DNA from: Thereva unica
Lineage: Eukaryota > Arthropoda > Insecta > Diptera > Therevidae
Assembly: GCA_949987705.1 (NCBI GenBank)
Contig: OX465282.1
Location: 94,538,070-94,602,069, forward strand
Reading direction: 5' to 3'
Length of the DNA: 64,000 bases
In this document: piece after piece, positions 31,400 through 42,840 of the stretch
How the letters are laid out: each line of letters begins with the position of its first letter
Position numbering within the stretch: position 1 is the stretch's first letter
Translations under genes and position numbers: made by a program
Notes under the pieces: model-generated
Told to the model about the DNA's origin: nothing
Database searches by the model: none
Seen by the model: the letters and a program-made list of their open reading frames with translations, nothing else

Positions 31400-32165
31400 A
31401 AAAAAATAGGGTCTAGCTTTGTTGGGTCCCCGGAAACTGGGGTATCAAGGGCAATGAGGCTGCGGGCAAGATCACGAGAGAGTGGTCTCACACGTTGTCC
31501 AGGGCTACGAAACTTTCTATGGCATCTAATGATCCACTTCCTTTGCTCTTTCATTAGCCAAGGGATATGGGAGATAAAGACGTGGCTCGTGAACGCTGGT
31601 CTATTTCGGTAGTAGTATTAATCAGCAAGCCGAAAAAGGTGATGAGCGTAGAGATGAAAGTAGGTGACTAGGTCTTCCGCTTCCAGATCATATTTAGGTA
31701 TTTGGGATTGAGGGCTAAATGTCGTGGTGCACTTGCCATCAGCCATCAGCGCAGCACTCTCGAGGATAATATAGGAGGCCCTAAGCCGAACCGACGCCTC
31801 CCCATCACAAGAATGGTTAGTTCGGTCCTATTATATGCAGCAGCATGATAGAGGAATGCATGCATGATCTGGACTGGAACGTTATGCAAAATTGCATGGT
31901 GAGTTGTAAGTGTAGGCATGTAACCTTAGACAAACGGTAGCACCCATTCCCTGCTGCTTGATGTAAGATTCTCACCACTAACTGACTGACCTTGGTGGGC
32001 TGCAGTACCATCTCCACAACCTGGGACTGTCTGAGGTCTCCACACATGTTTTCTGTGAATGCCTTTCTCCGTTCCGGCTTAGATGAAGAACGATTATCAG
32101 TGAACTTCTGAGCCAAGCCCAGGTTCGGTTTCTTTAATTAAAGACCTCTTTGCCTCCGTTCGGAG
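31400..32165 (+). pseudogene. Scrambled fragments of a non-LTR ORF2: RNase H end, RT thumb, zinc-finger region
   Basis: At 31417-31480 the frame reads LCWVPGNWGIKGNEAAGKI, the last RNase H motif. At about 31690-31835 another frame gives NIGGPKPNRRLP and VSSVLLYAA, which belong to the RT thumb of R1/LOA-type elements, upstream of RNase H in a normal protein. At 31980-32085 comes LQYHLHNLGLS and FCECLSPFRLR, the post-RNase H finger. The order is therefore not that of one simple copy; two insertions or a rearrangement must be involved. Many stops. Confidence 0.6.
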
Positions 32166-32609
32166 CCCTCAAAATATACTCAATACATATATTCAAAGTA
32201 AGTAAATATTTTTGTAAGGTCATGTGGATCTTATCATTGTGTGTGGAGCCTTTTTACGGTCGATCATCTTACGAGTACCTTTGTTGCGTTCTATTGCTAC
32301 AGCAGCACTGTTACAAGGCTTTTATTCGAAATAAAAAAAATCGTAAAAATTGTTATAGAACGCAATGAAAATAAAAAGAGGAAAAATTTAAATAAACCAA
32401 AAGTAAAAATTTAAAAATCGCAAAAAAAGAAGGAGAAAATCCCATAGATTTGATACAACCCGATAAAAATTCCCTTAACCTGAAATCATCGCATCCTGGC
32501 CGAAAGCCAACCGCAGGATTATTCCTGGCGGAGGTTTCCGTCCTGCCAAACGTTTACTTTTGTCGATTTCTTAGCATTTCAAAAAGTGCACAGCGATCAG
32601 GAGGAATCA
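32166..32609. other. No gene seen
   Basis: AT-rich sequence with A-runs; no motif found. Confidence 0.4.
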
Positions 32610-33008
32610 TTAGAACACATTTTCACGTTTCATAAAACTCGAATGGGACAAAAAGTCTTTATTTATGAGAATGTTCCTCCCTTCTACAATCGAGGAATAA
32701 AACCCGAAAATAATAACGTCGTCTACTCGAAATCGCTGTCTTTTGGCTCCTGAAAAACCTGCCAGGAGGAAAGGAAAAGATGGTGAGGCGACTTTTCTGG
32801 CTGGTTGCGAAAAATCCTGGGGAAAATGATGTTTCCCTGCAACGATTTGAAGGTTTTTCCAGCTCTGCATGGCGCGCTGTAGAGCATTATTTTTCGTTTT
32901 CTGTTGCTGTAGCTGCTCCTGTTTCTGTTCTAGCTGTTCTGTGGCTGTCGTTGTAGTATATTTCAATCGTGCTCGTTTTCCTTTCTTTAAGGATTCCCTA
33001 CGTGACAT
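32610..33008 (-). CDS. Unassigned Gln-rich ORF, 132 residues
   Basis: ATG near 33008 to a stop at 32610. The N-terminus is basic (MSRRESLKKGKRARLK), followed by a Thr and Gln-rich part (EQLEQKQEQLQQQKTK) made by CAG/CAA-type codons, then no recognisable domain. Such CAG-rich stretches occur both in coding exons and in untranslated regions of insect genes. I regard coding status as undecided. Confidence 0.2.
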   Translation of the reverse strand: MSRRESLKKGKRARLKYTTTTATEQLEQKQEQLQQQKTKNNALQRAMQSWKNLQIVAGKHHFPQDFSQPARKVASPSFPFLLAGFSGAKRQRFRVDDVIIFGFYSSIVEGRNILINKDFLSHSSFMKRENVF

Positions 33009-33739
33009 TTATGTATTTATATGTATGCACGTGTATATCCTTGGCGATGTATTTGTGTTTGTGTATATCCTTTGCCGTACTCCTCAGTAATGATACACCC
33101 GTACCTACTTATTTTGTATTACGTATCCGTTATTGTTAGTCCCGGTTTGATGATCAAAGTGTATACCTTTGGGAATTCGAGTAGAAATTTGCTTAATTAA
33201 CTGCGGGAAAATCCTTTTTAGATTTCTTTTGCTCCTGGTTATTGTTTCATGTTTCTCCTTCTTATGTCTTCTACAACTTCGCGATGATAATGCATATTTT
33301 TTGGTAGAGTCTCTAGATGAAGGGAATGAAAATTTGAGGATTTTAAAGAATTTAACGTAAAAATATGAAATTATTAAAGGAGATTTTGCTGCTGCCTTCC
33401 TTTTTTTTCCCTTTTTTATCCTTGAGAGCAATTTTGTTTTCATAGGTCTTAAAAATATCTTTTTTGATGGTCGTGAATTAAAATGAAAATGATTTTATGG
33501 AACTTAAGGTTTCGGATATTTTCTGGTATATTGGGAATTTTGATAATTAATAATGTATTTATTCAATAGGGACGACATGGGAAGGTCTAATTCTGTCCTT
33601 CGAATACGCTTGTTGATCAAGGTGTAAGTAAACAAAATCTTAAGTTGGGAAAGTAGTCAGGTCTTTGTGTTTTTGAGGGTATGTGCGATGAAACCTAATC
33701 TTTCACAATAACAAGTTTAAAATCACAAAAAAAAAATCA
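33009..33739. other. No gene seen
   Basis: AT-rich, with overlapping Lys- and Phe-rich ORFs on both strands around 33105-33443 that look non-coding. Confidence 0.4.
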
Positions 33740-34460
33740 ATCTTCAATCTTCTTTATGGATCGCAAACATGGGCACTGCTCAAAACGGACGTCAAGAAGC
33801 TCGAGGTCTTCCAAATGCGATGCTTGAGGCAGATTCTCGGTGTTTCACTTCGCGATCACCTTCGCAATGAGACAGTTAGACAAAGATACGATCAGCAGAA
33901 ACTGATCGAAGAAGAAATACTAAAATGGCGACTACTGTTTGGACATGTTTGCCGAACCGTCCCGCAGACTGGAGAATCCAGTGATCGGCACCGATGAAAA
34001 CCTGGGGCCGGTTCGTGTATGGCGAACGACGATAATCGTACGAAAAAAAATTTGTCGAAGAAGGTCGAAAGAAAATTGTTCGTGTCCTAATACAAAAACT
34101 CGATAACCCAAGACCTTTCGAGTGCCTTTCGTCGGCTTGAGAGGAAAATTTTCAATTTTTTCGACTTACGCGAACCCAAAACGAAAAAAAAATTTCGTTT
34201 TCGACATACACGAACCGGCCCCTGCCTGGCTAAATAACATCGAGGGCGACGCGAAAAATAAACGATTATCAGTTACCCAGGCTCGAGACGTCACCAAAAA
34301 CCGACAACAATGGAAACGAATCGTGAATAGAGTTCGAGACCCATCGGTGCCGACAGCATCGTATCCATTGCGGGGACGTCTCGTTCGAGACGAGCTAAAG
34401 CAGCCTATGCACTTGCTTGCCAACAAAGTTGTCAACATTTGGTGTTGGTGTCAGAATTGA
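33740..34460 (+). pseudogene. C-terminal part of an RTE-like RT protein, interrupted by a MITE
   Basis: From 33742 the translation reads NLLYGSQTWALLKTD, then KLEVFQMRCLRQILGVSL and GHVCR, followed after the MITE by the TWLNNIEGDAK-type block and NRVRDPSVPTASYPLRGR. This is the C-terminal tail common to RTE-type elements. The second copy at 61950-62800 has the same order without the MITE. Single frameshifts separate the parts. Confidence 0.75.
34005..34224. mobile_element. 220-bp MITE with GGGCCGGTTCGTGTATG ends
   Basis: GGGCCGGTTCGTGTATG at the left is complemented by CATACACGAACCGGCCC at the right. CCTG flanks both sides (34001-34004 and 34225-34228), and the homologous RTE copy at 62625 has the uninterrupted site. 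The interior is A/T- and CG-dinucleotide-rich, without an ORF. Confidence 0.85.
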
Positions 34461-34648
34461 AAGTGTGTAGGTTGGTTAACAACTTAAAATCGAAGTTTGT
34501 CGATGGTTGGAATGAAATCAAAATTTTTTGATTTTTAGTAGAATTTGGCAACCATGTTGTATGTCTGTAGCGGTGTTGAGAACCTAGCCAGCGAACATCA
34601 TTTGAAAAATGTAATTTGAACGGTACACTTCGTTGGTGTTTGCACGGA

Positions 34649-35124
34649 TTTTTTTTTTTTTATGTGACACACTAGAGACTTAGGGAAGGCCCCTTTGTAC
34701 TGTCGAGTCGACCATGTATTTTTTATTTTGAAATGTCGAACAGCAGCTCTAGTCGGAAGATAAAGAGAGAGAAGTGAAGGAAAGAACTGTCACAACCTAG
34801 CTGCGGTATTTTTATTTCACCTACTCCCAACCATTTCGCGACTCTGACATCAGGGCATCGAGAACAACTCGCTGGAGTGTTATGCCTCCTGAAACGAGTT
34901 GAATCTCATCAACCAACCGATGACATGCGCTTGGTGGAGCGGGGAAGAGAACTACAGAAGGCTATGACAGGAGGAATCAGGAATGCAAAGAGGGAAGAAG
35001 AAAGAAGGAAAGTTATGTAGGCGGGAAATTGGGAAAGGCTAGGACCGTGGCACCGCCGGGAATCGAACCCGGGACCTCTGGGGATAGTAGTCAGGCGCCT
35101 TACCCCTAGACTACCGAGGCCCCA
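34649..35124 (-). mobile_element. tRNA-derived SINE, full-length
   Basis: On the minus strand the head has an A box (GTAGTCTAGGGGTAAGGCG) and a B box (GGTTCGATTCCC) within a tRNA-like 75-bp unit, then a ~370-bp body, then poly(A) (T-run 34649-34661). It agrees over its whole length with 37270-37742, with point differences and a small insertion. No clear target duplication was found. Confidence 0.9.
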
Positions 35125-35364
35125 GTTGACAATCAAGTTGGAGTGTCTATACATATATTTCATCATGCCAACTTTGTTGTCAGCCAAGTTTGTCGTCTGT
35201 AGACCGCTTAACGGATCAAAGAAGAAGAAGAATGGTGTTCGTTTCGATGAGATCGAATTATGCGCGAACCTATCTGCTATCTATAGCTGTCTGAGATATT
35301 AAAGCACGCCCTGAAACCACTGGTCTGCCTTTTGCCGTTGGGTTCCACCTATTTTGTTCAAATA
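35125..35364. other. No gene seen
   Basis: Mixed sequence between the SINE and a MITE fragment, with GAAGAAGAAGAA at 35219-35231. Confidence 0.35.
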
Positions 35365-35645
35365 ACCAATAAATCTAAGCGACGAGTGCACGTATCTGTT
35401 GTGTGTACTTGTGTGAGATTATAGCGAATGCGGAAGTTCGGAAATTTGGAAGTATACAAATTTTTGCGTTGCGTGCGCTCCATTTCCTTAACTATATGTG
35501 AGTTTGCATTTGAATGCACGCTCTTCTATTATATCAATAACCACACGCACCAACGTACGCATGTATCTGCCTCGAGCTTAAGCGTCCTTCGCGGGATCGA
35601 TATCCAACGATGCGGCGTGGACGATATCCAACGATGCGGCGTGCG
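35365..35645. repeat. Fragment related to the 2046-2398 MITE, ending in a short tandem repeat
   Basis: AAATCTAAGCGACG, the T/G-rich CTTGTGTGAGAT stretch and GCATTTGAATGCACGCTCTTC correspond to 2177-2336 with many changes; the terminal repeats are lost. At 35602-35645 the unit CGATATCCAACGATGCGGCG occurs twice. Confidence 0.45.
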
Positions 35646-35716
35646 TGGTAGCGGGAATTATACGAATAGAGATTTTGGCGAGAGAAGGCATGTGCCACTA
35701 ACGGCTCAATTACAAC

Positions 35717-37250
35717 CTTCTTCTTCTTCTTCGATGGCTCTACAGCCCAATTAGAGCCTTGGCCTCCATCAGCTTCTTCCTCCAGAAGTCTCTCTGCTCC
35801 GCAGCTTGTCTCCAGTTTCTTGTGTGGAGCAGTTTTGCTGCATCGGCCTTAACATTATCTTCCCACCTTAACCGTGGTTTGCCAACTGGTCTTTTGCCAT
35901 CTGGTAGTAGATCAGGGCTTTTTTTGGTATCCTTGAGTCATCCATTCTTTGGACATGGCCGGCCCAAAGTAAACGTAGTAGTTTGGCATGGGTCGAAAGT
36001 TTACATTCTTTGTATAAGTCGTACAATTCGTGATTGTGGCGTATTCTCCATGAACTGTCTTCATTGATCGGGCCGTATATCCTTCGGAGAACCTTCCTCT
36101 CAAATATATCCAGCTTGTCTGCGGATTTCTGGGAGATACTCCGTAGCTACTGTACGTATGATGGTTTTGTAGATTCTTATTTTAGTTTTTCTGTGGATGT
36201 CTCTGGATTTCATTACTGGCAGTAGTAAGAAGTATGTTCTGTTCGCGGCGTTTATTCTTCTTTGTACGTCTATCGTTTCATCGTTGTCTTCGCTGACTGT
36301 GGACTCCAGGTAGTTAAAATGGTTTACCCGTTCAAAGTTATATTCCCCCCAGGTGGTATTGTGGTTTCTTTTTCTTCTTTCCACCCTTGACTGAATTAGA
36401 ATCTTACTCTTCTCTGCGTTTATTTGCAGCCCTATATGTTTTGCTCCATCTTCTAATTCTGTAAATATTTCTCTAAGATATGACAGTGATCTTGCAAGGC
36501 AGTTTATATCGTTGGCATATCCTGCCAACTGTTTGGATTTGTTAAGCAGGGTTGCGTTCGCATCAATGTTAACCTTGCGAATTACTCCTTCTAGGCAGAG
36601 ATTACATAGCATGGGTGCCAGCCCATCGCCCTGCTTTAAGCCTTGCTTGACTGGGAAGGATTCCGTCAATTCTCCTTGTATTCTGACTGCACATCTTGTA
36701 TTTTCCATTGTCATTTTTGTTAATTTTATTATCTTCAGGGGGATGTTTAGGTCCAGCATTGTTGCATACATTTGCCCCCTGTCGATGCTGTCGTATGCTT
36801 GTTTAAAGTCGATGAAAAGTTGATACACGTCAATGTTGTATTCCCAGCATTTTCGGAGGATTTGCCTTATTGTAAAAAGTTGATCCATTGTTGACCTATT
36901 TCTTCTGAATCCAGCTTGGTATTCACTTTTTGCAGCTTCTGCGTAAGGTTCCAGTCTGGTCTTAATTATATTGGTCATTATTTTATATACTGTGCTTAAA
37001 AGAGATATGCCTCTATAGTTTTCACAGTTGAATCTGTCCCCTTTCTTGTGTATTGGGCAGCTAATGCTTTGCTCCCATTCTTCAGGCATTTTTTCATTCC
37101 TAAATATGCAGCATAGTAATTCGTGTATAGCTGCTGAGAGCGATTCGCCTCCTTGTTTGATCAACTCTGCTGGGATGTTATCAATTCCTGGAGATTTATT
37201 GTTTTTTAATGATCGTTACAACCTACTAGCCGGCAAATTCACAAACTGCT
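35717..37250 (-). mobile_element. RTE-like non-LTR retrotransposon, 5'-truncated
   Basis: The minus strand holds an RT frame (36100-37164) and, after a frameshift near 36110, the C-terminal tail down to a stop near 35750, then a GAAGAAGAAGAAGAAGG microsatellite tail. A short-repeat 3' end instead of long poly(A) is usual for RTE. The 5' end fades out before the SINE at 37270. Confidence 0.8.
36100..37164 (-). pseudogene. RTE-like reverse transcriptase with altered YADD motif
   Basis: A 354-residue frame. It starts with the usual KKGDRFNCENYRGISLLSTV (RT motifs 1-2), then SEYQAGFRRNRSTMDQ, motif A LFIDFKQAYDSID with its Asp, and motif B KQGDGLAPMLCNL. Motif C reads GYANDINCLA: the first catalytic Asp is Asn. 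This one change would abolish polymerase activity. The frame then runs to the primer grip (HFNYLESTVS) and breaks near 36110, where the conserved C-terminal block (FERKVLRRIYGPINED) continues in another frame. The N-terminal endonuclease is missing. Similar tails occur at 52587-54130. Confidence 0.9.
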
Positions 37251-37269
37251 ATTAAACTATGTGTCATCA

Positions 37270-37742
37270 TTTTTTTTTTTTTTTTTTTTTATGTGAAAGA
37301 CTAGAGTCACAGGAAACGCCCTTTATACTGTGTCGACAGTCTATTTTCTTCATATAGAGTGCAATGTCGAACAGCAGCTCTAGTCGGGGAAGAAAGGAAC
37401 TGTCACAACCTACCCGCGATATTTTTTTAGTCCACCTACTCCCAACCATTACTGGCGACTTTGTCATCGGGGCATCGAGATACAACTCGCTGGAGTGTTA
37501 TGCCTCCTGAAACGAGTTGAATCTCATCAACCAACCGATGACATGCGCTTTTTGGTGGGGCGGGGAAGGGCTAAGGAAGGCTATGACAGGAGGGATCAGG
37601 AATGTAAAGAGGGAAGAAGAAAGAAGGAAAGTTATGTGGGTGGGAAATTGGGAAAGGCTAGGACCGTGGCACCGCCGGGAATCGAACCCGGGACCTCTGG
37701 GATAGTAGCCAGGCGCCTTACTCCCTAGGCTACCGAGGCCCC
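37270..37742 (-). mobile_element. tRNA-derived SINE, full-length
   Basis: A T-run at 37270-37290 (poly(A) tail on the minus strand), a shared body (GTCCACCTACTCCCAACC, then GAATGTAAAGAGGGAAGAAG), and at the right end a tRNA-like head with A box GTAGCCTAGGGAGTAAGGCG and B box GGTTCGATTCCC. The copies at 34649, 24524/19424, 6960 and 39103 belong to the same family. The short ORFs inside are by-products. ATGTGTCATCA to the left and ATGTTCACCATC to the right may be a worn target duplication. Confidence 0.92.
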
Positions 37743-39102
37743 ATGTTCACCATCTAACTGGCAGATTGTAAACAAACGGCTAAGAAAGTTGAAAGCTGGG
37801 CTATTTTATTCGGTACTGGTGTGGGATTCCTTGCTAGTAAACTGGCCGTGTGCCTTAATAGTTGCTTGTGAACTAGCTGCAAGTATCTCATTATTTGGTT
37901 TCATTGACTACAAAATGACAGAATTAGTTCGCGCTAGCTAGTTGGCTACTGAGCGAGTGGAAAGTTTTGGGTGACGTTGATACCTGCGGGCGCTGTAAAA
38001 CCCTTCGTAATGAATGAAAATAAAAAAGGATGAATGAAAATTATTCCTTATGAAACGCCAAAAAAAACTTATTTATTATTTATTTTATTGAAATTGAAGG
38101 AAAAAGAGTTATACCTTTTAGAAGAAAATATTGTGACTAATTTTTGTGTAGTAAGGCTTATAACTTCTTAATTATTAAATGTACAACAAAACAGCTTAAT
38201 TATAAATTGTAGATAAATTAATCTTTTTAGAAATTTTCTGTAAAATGTGTTGTTACAGAAAATAGTGGAAAACCCTTTTGCACAACTTTTCCAAGATGAC
38301 GGCCAAATGGGGGGCCTATAAGGTAATGGCAAGGCAAATGAAGCAAGTCTGTTAGGAGTCGGTGGACCTCAGACTTATACCAAACGTAGATGGGTTACGA
38401 GGGATTGTAGAGAAGTAAAATAAGACCTCACGCAGCTCTTGAGTGGAAATAGAGGATGAATAAAATACCTCCATCGTTTCGAGCACGATGCCTAAACCCT
38501 GTGACTGATATGATTAGGTATCCAGTTTCGGCGATATTTGGACCGGAGCCAAAGACATTCCTTTCCGGGGGGTACTGCTCGTGAGGAGCTCAGAAAAAAA
38601 TTGTGATCTTAGAAGGGGTGATAGTTTCACTGTTTCGGGGTGGGGTACCCTTTTAAGGTTGTCATTACTAATTGAAAATTCTACGGTTGTGTAACTACTT
38701 TGCTTCTCTCCATGAAGACAATTATTTTCAACACAAGAGGATCATTCCCCTTCTGTTGGCTGTAGAGTTGAGCGGGACTCTAGGCAGTACATTTATCCCT
38801 TACAGGATGGTAAATTGCACTAAAGCCTCAATTTTTTGATGTGTTCAGGTGTATAAATATTGTCCTACTGGTATATTAGCGCGAGATAAAAAAAAGGGCG
38901 GGCGTGATTGATAAATTCTTTTGGAGTAGTAAAATTCAACTTGAAATGAGCCGAGGTGGATTATACGCAATGGTGGGTGTCCTCTCTCTTGCTTCTTTTG
39001 CAACAGTAAAACATCCAATTTGAAATGAGGCGAAGTGTGATTGTGAATTATAAATATATGTATATCGTGAAGGCATTGGTTTTTTACTATCTTACTCTTG
39101 CT
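37743..39102. other. No gene seen
   Basis: Mixed sequence. The CTGACTGATATGATTAGG and TTTCCGGGGGGTACTGC neighbourhood (38500-38580) is relatively GC-rich but has no conserved-looking frame. Confidence 0.4.
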
Positions 39103-39185
39103 CTTTTTTTTTATGTGAAAGACTAGTGGCTAAGGAATAGCCTTTTATAGGAAAGTGGAAAAAGTGAAGGACCGTGGGGCTGAGA
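39103..39185 (-). mobile_element. Internally deleted SINE copy
   Basis: The T-run plus TTATGTGAAAGACTAG (tail end of the SINE) is joined directly to GGAAAGTGGAAAAAGTGAAG and GACCGTGGGGCTG (next to the head), so about 350 bp of body and the tRNA boxes are missing. Confidence 0.7.
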
Positions 39186-41656
39186 CGGTGTTATGCATAT
39201 TAGAATCAAACTCCAGAAAAAAGCTGTTAATTAGTATTTACTTTCTTTCTTTTTTTTATTTTGGTTGTTTTTGACATTACAATCATACCTCGCCTCATTT
39301 GAAGCATGACATTGTACTGGCTAAAAAAAAGGCCCTTCTTACAAACTCATTTTATAATAGTCACATTAGTTGGCCGATTGTTCGATTCATTTGACAGGGG
39401 ATGTGTTAATTTTATAGTGCGCAAATTATTATTGGAGTTGTTATCACAATATTCTACTAAAAAATTTCATATCCTTTTTCTGAAGTGTCTAATCATAAAA
39501 TATGTCTCTTAGGGAACTCTGCCTATCCAGTTGAGTAAACGCAAGTCTTGCCGTAAAACAATCTAACACCTACTCAAAAGTGTAGAGTAAAGTCAATATC
39601 CAGAATCCTTACGTCAATGGAGCTTCGTTAATTTCCGTAAAAGTTACCAATCCTCTACTACCAAATCCCCAATCAAAATCTACCCACTAAAGAACAGCTT
39701 AAGTAAAAGTCAGAAATAATTTAAAAATTAAATAAATAAATCGCTCTATTTAAATTCTTCTTCTTTGTGTTTATGTGGGTATGTGTGTCTATCAGTAATT
39801 CTTATAGACGCGGAAGGCTGGGTCCTTAAGGCAATACATAAGTCAACGAATCCATGTCGAGTCAATAAAATCTAATAATGCGTCGCTCTCCGTTTTTTTT
39901 CTTAGCTTCAGCACTCCAATTCCTTTTATCTTTCTTTTATTCGCCCTGATCCTTTTAACAATTATCATTTGATAAAGATGGATTCAGTTAAATCTCCTTC
40001 GTTTGCTGCTGCCATTGAGGTAGAAGCGTTTTCTGTCTAAGTGTATTTTACGGTGTAGAGGGCGGACGAGGGCACAGCGATTCTTTGATTCTGTCGGATA
40101 CACGCGCAATTCATACTGTGCTTATTCGATTTTTATTTCTTTGGTGGCCGACTGCAAAAAATTTCAAATAAATCCAATTTATCTTTTATCTAATCGATTT
40201 GAGTTTACCAGCCTCTGGCATGGGAGAAATACAATTTTATTGCCTCCTATAAGGGGTACATTCACCTGGTTTGCAAAAAGGACTTTTGTTTGAATGATCT
40301 TAAAGGGAGGAAGGATGGGGCGCACAAAAAAGGACGTGAATAGAGGATTTTCAAGGGTCTTTCAAGTATTTTAGAGTGTATGATGTTATCATCGGATTTT
40401 AATCTTTCCATTCGATCGTATTTATAGCTAATCAAGGATTATTATGTGGCACTTATCCGATAAAAATTTATACCATACATCAAAGGTCAAACTACTGGAC
40501 TATAAATCTATGAGAGCCATTGACTTCTGATATAAATTACGAAATAAAAAAGGATAAAAAGGATTAAGCTAAGTAAATGCGTAAGTATTTATTTATCGGC
40601 GAATATCAATTATAAAACACTGGAAAACATTTTTTTTTTTACATAAATTAATTACATTTGTATCCCAACCATTAAGAGAGTGTCAAGCATTAAGTGTTTT
40701 ATCGAAATGCTTGGGGATCACTCGCAAACAGCACAGCAAAAAAAAAAACTGTTTGGGGAAAAGGCACAAAAAGGAACAAATCGTTTCAGCAGTCTTTAAA
40801 TTCCAGCAATCTAAATTTTCTTTTTACACAGGACTACCGACAAATAGGGATCGATTTGTTATAGTAAAAGCGATTTGTACCTGCTATCGTAGAACACACA
40901 AACATTTTATCGGTAGAACATATTTGTCTAATGGGCTTTAAAGGCAGCATTAATTTTTCTTCTTTTAACAATTACCGCCCCATGCTATGAGAGAAGTCCT
41001 TTTCCTTTTCGTACATTTTTTTTTTCGTTTTTTATATTATTGCTGCTGCTGCTGTTGCTGGTGTTTGCACTGTTTTTGTTTTTGTTATACGTCCACACTG
41101 TGTTACGCCTGTTGCTGTTGTTCTGCTAATTGGAGCCATTTATCATGTTTGTTAGTCCCCTATCCAGCACAAGAATTCACCCAAAACAGCCAGAGACCAA
41201 TTAAAATACTTGCCGTCTTCAGGATGTACATTTTTCTCACAGCAAATTACCTGAACACAATTTATTAAAATTTCTAAGGTTTAGTTCTACTTTGTACCGG
41301 AGGGTACTTTATAGTCTTCTGGTTATGGATGGAAATTCAGTGAATATTTTGACAATTATATAAATTTTCTTAAATACCTATATGTTGATAAATGCTTGAA
41401 TTGTCCAATTTATATTTCTGTGTTAGTAACTAATTTTAGTCGTGAAGTTGCACTAATGATATATTTCAGAAACTGCTAGACGGTAGTACGGTGGTACGTG
41501 CATTGAAAGAGCATGCACCGTGCATAGACATGTAAGGTTCTAGAGCCAATATAGCAAATAATCAATCATTTGGTGACTTTTACCGCTGAGGGCTATCCGC
41601 CAGCATGGAAGAGACGGTACTGATGCTTTTCACCACCAGGACTACATTACCCACCT
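39186..41656. other. No gene seen; CTG-rich microsatellite
   Basis: AT-rich with a TGCTGCTGCTGCTGTTGC tract at about 41040-41060 and a weaker one near 41110. These give Cys- and Leu-rich ORFs (40987-41268) that look like repeat translation. Nothing else recognised. Confidence 0.4.
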
Positions 41657-42838
41657 ATTCATTCATTGCGCTCCTTTAATCCCTCATGGGACATAGGGCG
41701 GAAACAGTTGCCCTCCAGCGGACTCTGTTTTGCGCGACAGCTCTCAGCTCCGACCAGGATCTCCCAGTTGTTGCGGCTTCTGCTAGTAGGGTTCTCCTCC
41801 ACGTTGTTCTAGGTCGTCCTACTCGACGGGATCCTTGCGGATTCCAGTCAAGGGCCTGTTTGGCTAGATTTTCGTTTTCGCGTCGCAAGGTGTGGCCTAC
41901 CCAATTCCATTTCCTTCGCCTGATTTGATCGTCTATCCTTTCTTGGCCGGCACGGCGCCATAGTTCTTCGTTTGAAATTCTATCTTGCCAGCGGATTTTT
42001 AGGATACGACGAAGGCATCTGTTGATGAAGACTTGTAGGCGCCCTGTGATGAATTGGGTGACTTTCCATGTTTCGCAACCGTACAAAAGTACTGCCTTCA
42101 CGTTGGAGTTGAACAGCCGCAATTTGGTGTTAGTTGAGATCTCCGTTGATCTCCATATGCGGAACAGGCATGCATATGCGCCTCGTGCTTTATTTATTTT
42201 GGAACTGACATTTTCTTCTGCACCGCCATTTTCGGTAATAATACTACCGAGGTAGCAGAATTTATTTACCAGTTCCACGTCACGGTTATTCAGCGCTGTT
42301 CGTTCAATGGTGTTTGCATTTATCCGCATTTCTTTAGTTTTAGTCGGATTTAGCCTTAAGCCTGCTGGACTACTTTCTGTTGCCAAATTGTTAATCATGT
42401 TTTTGAGGTCCTGGTGTCTGTGGGCCAGCAAACAGATATCATCTGCGTAGTCGAGATCCTTAAGGCGGTCTAACAAACCCCATTGTATGCCGCCTGTTCT
42501 ACTATCTAGAGCGCCGACAAGGATGTCATTTATTACTATAAGAAATAGTAAAGGCGAGAGTAGGCATCCTTGTCGTACTCCTGAGCTCACCTCGAAGCTG
42601 TCGGATAATTTTCCATTATGGAGAACTCTGCATTTGGAATTGTTATATAGGGCTTTTATCAATTCTATTATTTTATCAGGCAGTCCACGTCGCCGTAGTG
42701 CCTGCCATATAAAGCTCCTATTGAGCGAGTCGAACTCTTTCTCGTAATCTACGAAAGCAAGGTAAAGGGGGGATCGGAATTCAGTAGACTGCTCCACTAT
42801 AATTCGTCCTATAGTCCGTCTAAATAAAAAGTAGAGTA
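41657..42838 (-). mobile_element. RTE-type non-LTR retrotransposon, 5' end cut by a foldback insertion
   Basis: The long RT frame below ends at 41676, followed on the minus strand by AATGAATGAATAGG, a short-repeat tail of RTE type. At its upstream end the frame meets TA at 42839-42840, where the foldback copy begins, so the endonuclease half is separated or missing. Confidence 0.85.
41676..42838 (-). CDS. RTE-type reverse transcriptase, C-terminal two thirds, open
   Basis: About 387 residues without a stop. From the cut end: RTIGRIIVEQSTEFRSPLYL (RT motif 2a region), motif A AFVDYEKEFDSLNR, motif B GVRQGCLLSPLLFLIV and motif C LDYADDICLLA, all with catalytic residues. The thumb follows (FCYLGSIITENGG), then ETWKVTQ and a tail with NWVGHTLRRENENLA, GRPRTTWRRTL and a terminal LCPMRD, which are hallmarks of RTE elements. 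The first residues come from the foldback side of the junction and are not native. No EEP domain remains nearby. The open frame suggests a fairly recent copy. Confidence 0.93.
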
Positions 42839-42840
42839 TA

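Noticed and set aside
37495..37728. Overlapping plus-strand ORFs sharing RRDQECKEGRRKKESYVGG with 6899-7201
   Set aside because: Both lie in the SINE body; the similarity is SINE DNA read in one frame, not protein conservation.
40987..41268. Cysteine-rich ORF
   Set aside because: The CCCCCCW-type run is a TGC microsatellite read in frame; no signal peptide or cysteine spacing pattern.
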